Assembly: GCA_002842285.1 (NCBI GenBank)
Contig: PHCJ01000033.1
Location: forward strand, 1 to 35,501
DNA from: Betaproteobacteria bacterium HGW-Betaproteobacteria-22
GTDB lineage: Bacteria; Pseudomonadota; Gammaproteobacteria; Burkholderiales; Methylophilaceae
Direction of reading: 5' to 3'
Length of the DNA stretch: 35,501 nt
The translations under genes were made by a program, and so were the position numbers. Under the pieces are notes generated by a model. That model did not search any database and had not been told where the DNA came from. It was given only the letters and a program-made list of their open reading frames with translations. Positions 15,720 to 24,200 of this stretch are shown piece by piece. Position 1 is the stretch's first letter. The number at the start of each line of letters is the position of its first letter.

Positions 15720-17810
15720 TCAGGATGCGACTGTCGCACAAATCACGGTGTTCTTACCCGCATCTTTGGCTTCATATAACGCATGATCAGCACGCGTCAT
15801 TAGTCGCTTTGGGCTACTATCAGCCATTGTGGAGAAGGCGATTCCGATGCTGGCGGTGACTGACACAGTGATATCATCGAGCAATATGGGACGAGCAATC
15901 ACTTCAATCAGTTTACAGGCAACATCAATGACGCCTTCACGCGCTGTCACATCTTCCAGCACTATCACAAATTCATCGCCACCAAAACGCGCGACGGTAT
16001 CCTCATCACGAATATTAGCCAGCAGGCGCTCTGCCACTGTTTCGAGCACACGGTCACCGGACTGATGTCCGTATTGATCGTTGATTAGCTTAAACCCATC
16101 CAAATCAATCATCAGCACGGCGACTAAATCACCCGTACGCTTTGTACGTGATAAAGCATGGCTTAACCTCGCATTAAACAAGAGACGATTTGGCAGTTTC
16201 GTTAAAGGGTCGTGATGCGCTAGAAATTCAAATTCGTCGTGCGCTAATTTTGAAGATGTAATATCTGCAAACACTGCGATATAATTTTTGACTTGCTGAT
16301 TATTATCTAAAATAGCGCTGATGGTTAGCCATTCAGCATAGGCCTCACCGTTTTTACGCCGGTTCCACAACTCGCCCTGCCAATATCCAGTGGTATTTAG
16401 TGCCTCCCACATGCGCCTGTAAAATGCTTTATCCTGCCGACCTGAACTAAGCACTCTTGGATTTCTGCCACGCACTTCGCTCTCTTGATACCCGGTAATT
16501 TTCATAAAGGCAGGGTTGACTGAGAGTATGTTCACCTCTGCATCGGTAATAATAATGCCTTCTATCGTATTATCAAAAATAGAAGCGGCCTGCTTTAATT
16601 TGCGTTCGGACTGCTTTTTATCAGTTTCATCCTGTATGGTTTGCACGTAACCTAATAAATGATGGTCTTGATCCTGAATTGGTGCCATGCGTATGTGCAG
16701 TTCAAAAGCTTCATCTTCTATCTGGTGCGTTAAATCATACTCATAGCTTTCACCTGTTTGCACTTTATCCATAGCAGTCAGCAGTTGCTCTATGGGCATT
16801 CTAGCCTTGCTAAATAATCGCTCCAGTTTTTCACCGTCTATGTGCTCACGCGCTATGCCGAATAAGCTTGAAGCGGCTGGGTTTAAATAACGCACTTTTC
16901 TATCAGGATCAGCAATGATCAAACTCACCCCTAGTGATTCATGAAGTACGGCAGAAAGCACATGCCGCTCATCCAGTTCTTTGCGGATACGCGCAATATC
17001 ATCCGCCTGCCGCTGAATAATGGTATTGAGCATTTGTACATAGTGGCTCTCAATCTTTTTTACTACGTCATGCTCGCTTACCAGACCTGCAGTCTCACCT
17101 TGCTCATTCACCACGACCAAAGTACGTATCTTGCGCTCACGCATGCAATCAATCGCAAAATAAATTGAACGTTTACTCTCTACAGTAATTACAGGTGAAG
17201 ACATGACATCAGCCAACAGCATACGGCCATTCGCATGATCCTGTCCCAATCTTACCAAATCTCGCTCAGTAATAATGCCTACGGGCTTAGCCGCCTCAGT
17301 AATCACAATAGCGGTTGCATTGAATTTGAGCATCAACACAAGCGCATCGTCCAGGGTGTCATGCCTGGTAAGTGTATGCACATCCCTGCGCATGAGATTT
17401 TCAATGACTTCATGGCCAGATAACACATCAAACCCGAGCAATTTAATGAAGTCGCTATCTGTAGCAATGCCATAGACATCGCCTTCGGCATCTACCACAA
17501 TCAGGTGACGCAGACTATTCTGCGCACAAAGATGATATGCCTCAAATAAATCCAGATGCAATGGTGCCACAACAGGCACACTGCTCATCACACTACCAAC
17601 CGCTGTGGCTTGAGTATTCAACAGTTCAGGAATAATACGCAAGGCATCCCGTTCGGTAAAAATACCGACCGGTCGCTTACCTTCAACCACCACTACGGAA
17701 CTGATACGCTTGGCAGCCATCAACGCCAACGCTTCTGCAAGCGTAGAATTTATTGAAACGCAAACAGGGTTCGTAGTGCAAATTTCTCTTAAGGAAATTG
17801 AGTGATACAT
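15720..17810 (-). CDS. CBS(x4)-PAS(x2)-GGDEF diguanylate cyclase
   Basis: A 696-residue predicted soluble diguanylate cyclase that makes c-di-GMP from two GTP. Four CBS motifs (two Bateman modules) occupy about 8-125 and 135-255, with repeated PVGIFTERD and PVGIITERD elements. These modules usually bind adenine nucleotides. Two PAS domains follow (about 285-395 and 405-520), then GGDEF (about 530-690) with the active-site motif GGDEF at 610-614. RDED just upstream fits the RxxD inhibitory I-site, so product inhibition is plausible. There is no transmembrane segment and no EAL domain. It may couple cellular energy state to c-di-GMP (inference). The ATG at 17810 has no clear ribosome site. The XRE-PAS gene follows 27 bases after its stop. 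Confidence 0.92.
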   Translation of the reverse strand: MYHSISLREICTTNPVCVSINSTLAEALALMAAKRISSVVVVEGKRPVGIFTERDALRIIPELLNTQATAVGSVMSSVPVVAPLHLDLFEAYHLCAQNSLRHLIVVDAEGDVYGIATDSDFIKLLGFDVLSGHEVIENLMRRDVHTLTRHDTLDDALVLMLKFNATAIVITEAAKPVGIITERDLVRLGQDHANGRMLLADVMSSPVITVESKRSIYFAIDCMRERKIRTLVVVNEQGETAGLVSEHDVVKKIESHYVQMLNTIIQRQADDIARIRKELDERHVLSAVLHESLGVSLIIADPDRKVRYLNPAASSLFGIAREHIDGEKLERLFSKARMPIEQLLTAMDKVQTGESYEYDLTHQIEDEAFELHIRMAPIQDQDHHLLGYVQTIQDETDKKQSERKLKQAASIFDNTIEGIIITDAEVNILSVNPAFMKITGYQESEVRGRNPRVLSSGRQDKAFYRRMWEALNTTGYWQGELWNRRKNGEAYAEWLTISAILDNNQQVKNYIAVFADITSSKLAHDEFEFLAHHDPLTKLPNRLLFNARLSHALSRTKRTGDLVAVLMIDLDGFKLINDQYGHQSGDRVLETVAERLLANIRDEDTVARFGGDEFVIVLEDVTAREGVIDVACKLIEVIARPILLDDITVSVTASIGIAFSTMADSSPKRLMTRADHALYEAKDAGKNTVICATVAS

Positions 17811-18349
17811 GCTAGCTTGGATGATTCTTTCTAGAAAGATTATTTTTAAGATTATATGAAAACTGTATCAAATAAGCGCACCTCATTCTAAGAGTTTTCT
17901 CCCTAAGTCGCTATAGACTATGGTATACATAATGAGGATAGTGACTAAGGTATAAAAACATACAGCAATTAGCAACTTATTGAAGTTTAATGATATTTAC
18001 AACGAACACAGACTAAAGTAACGAGTGCTGCAGGTGAAAAAGTTCTAGCTGAACCATATTGCTCATATTCTAGAAAATCACCCTGCAACTCTAGCATTCA
18101 AACAAAACCCAACGACAAGGTTACCAGCCTCAAAGTCTGCGAGGGTTTTCTGGGATGAGGTTAGCCGCGTCTTGCAAACCTCGCTCTTCAGCGATATCTG
18201 TGCTTCATGCAAGCGATAGTGCGTAGGGGGGATATAACTGATAAGGGATTAGAAATAAAAGGTGTGCGTATTTAAAACTTAATATTTATCCAAGACAAAT
18301 GAAACGCTGCACATCGCCGCAACGCTTCATAACGCTAGACTTTTATGCC
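17811..18349. other. 539-base intergenic region with nested inverted repeats
   Basis: No convincing gene was found. The region contains a long imperfect inverted repeat: TGCAGGTGA (18029-18037) with TCACCCTGCA (18078-18087), and inside it TTCTAG (18043-18048) with CTAGAA (18070-18075). It also has a stem GCGAGGGTTT (18139-18148) with AAACCTCGC (18176-18184), and a small hairpin CGCT-CTTC-AGCG at 18182-18193. A 56-codon open stretch on the minus strand (about 18078-18248) lacks a good start and is not recognised. The fold potential suggests an RNA, a palindromic element or a relic; no known class was matched. Confidence 0.3.
18300..18328 (-). terminator. Imperfect hairpin after the orphan 187-aa gene
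   Basis: GAAACGCTGC and GCAACGCTTC can form a 10-bp stem with two mismatches around an 8-base loop, located 20-50 bases after the stop of the minus-strand gene. The exit sequence is not T-rich, so its terminator role is uncertain. Confidence 0.25.
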
Positions 18350-18913
18350 CTAAACAGACTCAAATGCCTCACATAACTGGCTTAACAACTGTCCAAAAAT
18401 TGGCAAAATTTCATCGCCATCATGAGGGCTTTCATCATCCGTGCCTGCGACTATAAATGAAATCACGACTTTATCCAGATTCTCTCTAAACTCAGCCCAA
18501 TGCTCAACTTCCGCTTCAGCAATCAATTTGAATTTATTAAATCCTGATTCAATCACTTCAACCAACTCAGCATCAGGCAAACCTGCAAACAGCGTTTTGG
18601 CAATGGTAATTTGTGCAGTATGAAAATCCGGCTCAAGTCCCTCCTGCACTAGAGGTGAAGTAAAAAATACATAAGCCAGCAAGGCATAAGACTGATATAC
18701 ACTTAACATATCAAAATTTTCACTCCGCTCGGCAGCCGGAGAGCGGCCAGCAAGCTGTATTGCCTTAAATGTCACATAGCTACTCAAATAATCAGCAGCA
18801 TTCAAGGCATCGTATTCGTCCAGATTGGTATTGGGCGTTTCATCATCACGCGCGGTGGCCGCCAGACATAGCGCGTGCATGAGTTTTAGTCGTTGTGAAT
18901 AGTTAGTTTGCAT
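18350..18913 (-). CDS. Hypothetical acidic helical protein
   Basis: I do not recognise this protein. From the ATG at 18913 it has 187 residues, is acidic, and appears largely alpha-helical with no signal peptide. A moderately hydrophobic stretch, YQSYALLAYVFFTSPLVQ, lies in the middle. The tail is acidic (GTDDESPHDGDE). Three starts are possible: GTG 18955, ATG 18919 and ATG 18913. I prefer 18913 because a TTGGA ribosome-site-like sequence sits about 8 bases upstream; the GTG has no such site. It follows yheS on the same strand across a 183-base spacer holding an 11-unit 10-bp tandem repeat. It is probably lineage-restricted, and no function is proposed. Confidence 0.7.
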   Translation of the reverse strand: MQTNYSQRLKLMHALCLAATARDDETPNTNLDEYDALNAADYLSSYVTFKAIQLAGRSPAAERSENFDMLSVYQSYALLAYVFFTSPLVQEGLEPDFHTAQITIAKTLFAGLPDAELVEVIESGFNKFKLIAEAEVEHWAEFRENLDKVVISFIVAGTDDESPHDGDEILPIFGQLLSQLCEAFESV

Positions 18914-18960
18914 AATCATCGTCCAATTCAAATTTTCAAAATCAAATTTTGCCACAGGTT

Positions 18961-19073
18961 ATCTGTGGTTATCTGTGGTTATCTGTGGTTATCTGTGGTT
19001 ATCTGTGGTTATCTGTGGTTATCTGTGGTTATCTGTGGTTATCTGTGGTTATCTGCTGTGGTTATCTGTGGTT
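18961..19073. repeat. 10-bp tandem repeat array (ATCTGTGGTT x 11)
   Basis: Nine perfect copies of ATCTGTGGTT occupy 18961-19050. A 13-base variant with three extra bases (19051-19063) and one more perfect copy (19064-19073) follow. A degenerate half unit (ACAGGTT) precedes the array. It lies between the yheS stop (19097) and the start of the orphan gene (18913), both on the minus strand, where the unit reads AACCACAGAT. The unit is not a multiple of three, and an in-frame TAA separates the array from the nearest upstream GTG, so it is not part of a protein. Such perfect arrays usually vary in copy number by slippage. Confidence 0.97.
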
Positions 19074-19096
19074 AAATTAAATATCTTGATAAAGCT

Positions 19097-21001
19097 TCAA
19101 TTAATTTCCGGCATTGCTTCCAGCTGCTCGTGTAATGCCAGCCAGCGTTCCTCGGCAGCTTCAAGTTTACCTGCCAGCTCGGCTTGCGTTTTCAAAAGCT
19201 GTTGCAACGCGGCTTTATCAGGTGCAGTGTAGAGTGTGCCATCCCCCAAACGGTCGTCACAGGCTTTCTTATCGGTCTGCCACTGCGCCATGTCGCGCTC
19301 GACACGCTCAAGTTCTTTCAATAGCGGACGACGCTCTGCGATTCTGGCCTGACGCTCGGCTTTGTTAATTGCTCGCTCATTCTTGTTCGATTTAACAACA
19401 ACCTGAGACTGTGATGCCTGTTTTTCTTTAATACGCTGCTCGTTCAGCCATCGGCTGTAATCTTCCAGATCGCCATCAAACTGGGACGCTTTGCCATCTG
19501 CGACTAAAATGAACTGGTCACAGGTCGCGCGTAGCAATGCCCGATCATGCGAAACCAGTATCACACCGCCTTCAAAATCCTGTAACGCCAACGTCAGCGC
19601 ATGGCGCATCTCCAGATCCAGATGATTGGTTGGCTCGTCCAGCAACAGTAAATTAGGACGTGTCCAAATCAGCAATGCCAATGCAAGCCGTGATTTTTCA
19701 CCACCAGAAAAGTTCGCACACGGCGACCTTGCCATGTCACCTCTAAAATCAAAACCACCCAGATAATTTAAATGCTCCTGCTCACGTGTCAGCGGATCAA
19801 GCTTCATCATATGCTGCAGGGGTGATTCATCCGGTCGCAACTGCTCAAGCTGATGCTGGGCAAAATAGCCGATATTCAGGTCTTTTCCCTCCACCCGCTT
19901 GCCGGATAATGGTGCCAGAACATGCGCCAGTAATTTGATCAGGGTGGTCTTACCCGCGCCGTTTTTGCCTAACAAGCCAATACGCTCACCTGGCCGCACT
20001 GTAAGCTCAAGATGACTGATCAGCGGTGTATCGCCATAGCCTACGCTCATATTATCCAGCACTAGCAAAGGGTCAGGTGTAGCAACAGGCGCTCTGAACT
20101 CAAAACTAAATTGTGAATCCACATGCGCGGCGGATATCATCTCCATGCGCTCCAGTGCTTTGATGCGGCTTTGTGCTTGGCGCGCCTTGGTAGCCTGCAC
20201 TCGAAAACGATCAATATAACTTTGTAAATGCGCAACTTTGCGTTGCTGTTTCTCGAACATCGCTTGTTGCAAGGCTAATTTTTCTGCACGCTGGCGCTCA
20301 AAGTCTGAGTAACCGCCGCGGTAAAGGGTCAATGTTTGCTGTTCGATATGCGCAATGTGATTCACAATTGCATCCAAAAAGTCACGGTCGTGCGAAATTA
20401 GCAACAAAGTGCCGCGGTAGCTCTGTAACCAGCTTTCGAGCCAGATCACCGCGTCCAAGTCCAAATGGTTGGTTGGTTCGTCCAGCAACAGCAGATCCGA
20501 ACGGCACATCAAGGCACGTGCTAAATTTAAACGTACGCGCCAGCCACCTGAAAACGTGGATACCGGCTGCCGCAAGGCGTCCTGACTAAATCCCAAACCA
20601 TTCAGCAATTCGGCAGCGCGCGCTTTGGCACTATAACCACCAATATCGGTAAGGCGCTGATGCAGTTCGGCAATTAATTCACCCTGATGATTAGCTTCAG
20701 CTTCCAGCAGAATTGATTCAATTTCACGCAGCTCAACATCACCATCAAGCACAAACTCAATGGCAGGTATACTCAGTGCCGGAGTTTCTTGCGCCACATG
20801 CGCCACTACCCACCCTGCGGGGATTTCCAAATCACCTTTTTCCGGGTGCAGTTCACCCCGCAGCATGGCAAAGATAGAAGACTTACCCGCACCATTTGCA
20901 CCCGTCAAACCAACTTTATGGCCAGGGTGCAACTGCATGGAAGCATTTTCTATCAGGATTTTTAATCCGCGCGTTAATGTAAGCTGTTTAAATTGAATCA
21001 A
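19097..21001 (-). CDS. yheS: ABC-F family ATPase YheS
   Basis: A cytosolic ABC-F protein with two ATPase cassettes and no membrane domain. The 634 residues and the sequence follow E. coli YheS (637 aa) throughout. The first cassette has Walker A GANGAGKSS, signature FSGGWRVRLNLARAL and Walker B LLLLDEPTNHLDLDAVIWLE. The linker carries AHLQSYIDRFR and KARQAQSRIKALERME. The second cassette has GKNGAGKTT, FSGGEKSRLALAL and LLLLDEPTNHLDLEMR. A charged coiled coil forms the C-terminus (about 530-625). ABC-F proteins act on ribosomes, and YheS is thought to relieve certain nascent-chain stalls. The start is a TTG at 21001: it aligns with the YheS first residue, and upstream a stop precedes any ATG, though no ribosome site is evident. 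Confidence 0.94.
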   Translation of the reverse strand: MIQFKQLTLTRGLKILIENASMQLHPGHKVGLTGANGAGKSSIFAMLRGELHPEKGDLEIPAGWVVAHVAQETPALSIPAIEFVLDGDVELREIESILLEAEANHQGELIAELHQRLTDIGGYSAKARAAELLNGLGFSQDALRQPVSTFSGGWRVRLNLARALMCRSDLLLLDEPTNHLDLDAVIWLESWLQSYRGTLLLISHDRDFLDAIVNHIAHIEQQTLTLYRGGYSDFERQRAEKLALQQAMFEKQQRKVAHLQSYIDRFRVQATKARQAQSRIKALERMEMISAAHVDSQFSFEFRAPVATPDPLLVLDNMSVGYGDTPLISHLELTVRPGERIGLLGKNGAGKTTLIKLLAHVLAPLSGKRVEGKDLNIGYFAQHQLEQLRPDESPLQHMMKLDPLTREQEHLNYLGGFDFRGDMARSPCANFSGGEKSRLALALLIWTRPNLLLLDEPTNHLDLEMRHALTLALQDFEGGVILVSHDRALLRATCDQFILVADGKASQFDGDLEDYSRWLNEQRIKEKQASQSQVVVKSNKNERAINKAERQARIAERRPLLKELERVERDMAQWQTDKKACDDRLGDGTLYTAPDKAALQQLLKTQAELAGKLEAAEERWLALHEQLEAMPEIN

Positions 21002-21173
21002 GTGATTGCTGTCTGTATAAATAGGAGTTATGGGTTAAACGAAGGTCGATTTACTGAGTATGCTCAAAACCTCTTATTGGTCTGGAAGACAATATTCTAA
21101 ATGATTCACCACTGTGTTCCTGTAAATTTTTAGCTTTATTGATGAATACATGGTAATTTTCATCAGGCTTTGC

Positions 21174-21207
21174 ACTTCAAAACGGCTGAAACAGCTGTTA
21201 TTGAAGT
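21174..21207. promoter_or_regulatory. 34-base near-perfect palindrome between yheS and yhdP
   Basis: ACTTCAA (21174-21180) pairs with TTGAAGT (21201-21207). The inner AACGGCTG and CAGCTGTT pair with one G-U, around an AAA loop and one bulged A, giving a stem of about 15 bp. It lies in the 258-base divergent spacer, 53 bases before the yhdP ATG. There is no T-run on the yhdP side. It could be an operator, a leader hairpin for yhdP, or a small dispersed palindrome. The rest of the spacer shows nothing else recognisable. Confidence 0.45.
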
Positions 21208-21259
21208 AAAATGCAAACTCAGATAAAGAAATATGATGTCAACATAAACGCACCTGGCA

Positions 21260-24200
21260 ATGGTTAAAAAATCTCTACTCTGGCTTTACAAATTAACACT
21301 CTGGCTAGTGGGCTTAATTGTCACCATTGTTGTCATTACGGCTTTGTCTATTCAATTTTGGCTAATGCCCAACATAGACCATTACAAAGATGATATTGCA
21401 AAATTTGCAAGCCAATTAACAAGTCAAAAGATAGTGATTGGCAATATCCAGGCAGACTGGCAGGGGATTAACCCGCATTTATCGCTTGATAACGTTGATA
21501 TTTTTGATGCGGAAGGCCGCATTGCCTTACAACTCAACAACATCGAAACTGCGTTTTCGTGGTTGAGCATTCCCATGCTGGAGCCGCATTTGGCTGAAAT
21601 CACCGTACATAAGCCAGCGCTCACGATCAGACGCAACACGGATGGCGAAATATTCATCGCAGGCATATCGACAAGCGGCGACTCGAAGCCGCAACTGGCT
21701 AACTGGCTATTAAGACAAAGTAGGTTAGGTGTCAGCAATGCAAAAGTAATTTGGATTGATGAACTACGCAGCGCACCTGAGCTGAGCTTGAATCAGCTCA
21801 ACATCGAGATATTTAGCCCGCCATGGAAAAGCCTGATCAGAAATCATGGCTTCATTATTACTACCATCCCTTCCGTTGGCACTACAGAACCTATCCGCAT
21901 CACAGGCAGTTTTTATGGCAAAGATGTCAGCAAAACTGAACAATGGCGTGGCAATGCTAGTTTACAGCTTAAAAATGCCGATCTAGCCGCATTTAGAAGC
22001 TGGCTGGATTACCCTTTGGATTTAAGAACCGGCCTAGGTAGCACTGACTTGAATATCGACTTCGCTGACAATCAGTTACAGTCTTTAAATAGCCAGGTTT
22101 CACTCAAAAACCTGCAATTACTAATGCAGGCGAATACTGCCCCCTTAATACTAAACACACTTGATGGCAATATTACCTGGAAAAACCTGAATAAAGTCGA
22201 GCTCAAGCAGTTAAAATCGATACACTTTGGACAGAAGCTCTCTATTCAAGCACTCTCTGCAAATACCAGCCAAGGCCTTAACATCAAAGACCTATCGGCA
22301 GACTTTACACAAACCACCGATGGCGAACAGGTAATCAATGCCAACCTGGCAAGCTTCGATCTAAACAATATCGAATCACACCTCGCACTACTCCCCGTTT
22401 CAGAAGACTTGCTGCATCAGATTAAAGCGATTAAGCCTAAGGGTAAACTTGAAAACCTGAAACTCAATTGGACTACACGCAGCAAAACCGCCACACATTA
22501 CGAGATTGAATCCGACTTCAAAAACTTATCCATTCATGCGCACAACAAACTGCCGGGGTTTAGCAACTTGTCAGGCACATTAAAAGCCGATGAAAACAAA
22601 GGGAAATTAGCACTCAATACCAGCAATGCGCAACTAGACTTTGCCGAGATACTGCGCTGGCCGGTGCCCGCTGACAAACTGAATGGCAAGGTCATTTGGA
22701 GCACAGCGAACCAGCAAACCAAAATTAACGTCAATGCTTTAGAGATAGCCAACCCTCATTTATCAGGCATCATTGATGCAAGTTACACCTTGGATCACAT
22801 CAAAGGCGGATATCTGGATTTAAACGGCAAGTTCAACAATGGCAATGCTAAATATGCGCCCTATTACTACCCCACCATATTGGGTGAAACCACACTACGC
22901 TGGCTAGACACCTCCATACTGGCAGGACATGCTAGCGATATCAATTTAACCATCAAAGGCAGGCTGGATGATTTTCCATTCGTTGATAGCAAAAACAATC
23001 CGGATCCTGCCAAGGGCTTGTTCAGAGTCACCGCAAAAATCAGCGATAGCGTGCTGGAGTACGGCACAGGCTGGCCCAAAATTGAAAAGCTTGACCTGAA
23101 CATGCTGTTTGAAGGCAAACGCATGGAGCTTAACACCACCAGCGGGCGCATTTTTGGCAACCAGATTCTCAATAGTAAAACCAGCATCGCGCAACTCGAT
23201 GCTGATTATCCGATACTTGACATAGAGGCCGTTGTAACCGGCCCTGTGAATGAAGGTGTTAATTTTGTAAACCGCAGCCCAGTACTGGAAGTCACGCAAG
23301 GCTTTACCGAAAACCTCAAAACCAGTGGCAGCGGCAGACTCAACCTCAGTTTAAAGATACCGTTAGATGACTTAGACGCTTCAAAATTTCAGGGAAAATA
23401 CCAGATCAGCAACGGTAAAATGGAGAGTGACAGCATTCCTACACTCACGCAAATCAATGGTGCATTAGAGTTCACAGAAAGCAGCCTGAGCGCCAAGGCG
23501 ATCAAAGCGCTCGCGTTTAACTCGCCACTCACCCTTGGCATCAGCACAGCCAAAGATAAATCAATACGCGTTACAGCCAAAGGCAAACTCAGCGATGAAA
23601 GCATCAAGCAACTTCTCAGGGAGCAAAACCTCACCAAGGCCAGCAACTACGTTAATGGAAGTGCAAACTGGGTGGGGGATATCCTGATACAAAAACCACG
23701 CGTCAATATCAGTATCCGCTCGGACCTGGTTGGCGTCACCTCACTACTGCCCGCGCCTCTTAACAAACACCCGGATCAGGCGCTGACGTTGCGCGTAGAT
23801 AAAAAACAGAATGTGAATACTGACCACACCTATATCAACCTGGGTAACAAAGTCATCGCCAGAGTCAGCAGTGGCGTATCCAGCGGAAAGCCCTCTTTTA
23901 AAGCAGCGCATATACATATCAGCAGTTCTGCCAATCTTTTGGACAGCAACACAGAACTTACCGATGCCAACAAAGGGTTAACTCTCACGGGTAACATTGA
24001 CTACCTCAACGCTGACGCGTGGCTTCATGTAATAAAAGAAATAAACAGCAACAACCCGACTCAGCGCAATAACCTGTCCATTCAAAAAATAGCACTCGAT
24101 GTAAAAGCGCTCGACTTTTACAACCGACGTATTAATCAATTAAATATTTCAGAATTAATCACCAGCCAGGACTCGGTTCAGGCACAGATCAAAAGTCAGG

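Noticed and set aside
18078-18248. 56-codon minus-strand open stretch
   Set aside because: It lacks a credible start codon and ribosome site and resembles no protein I know; it overlaps inverted repeats.
17811-18349. c-di-GMP class I riboswitch upstream of the GGDEF gene
   Set aside because: The conserved GGGACGCAAAGCC-like core and companion stem are not found on the minus strand.
18961-19073. CRISPR array or cluster of DnaA boxes
   Set aside because: The units are head-to-tail 10-mers with no spacers, so it is not CRISPR. TGTGGTTAT differs from the DnaA-box complement TGTGGATAA at two positions, and no origin genes are nearby.
18975-19232. Forward reading frame of 85 codons across the tandem repeat
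   Set aside because: It is made mostly of the translated repeat and then antisense to the end of yheS.
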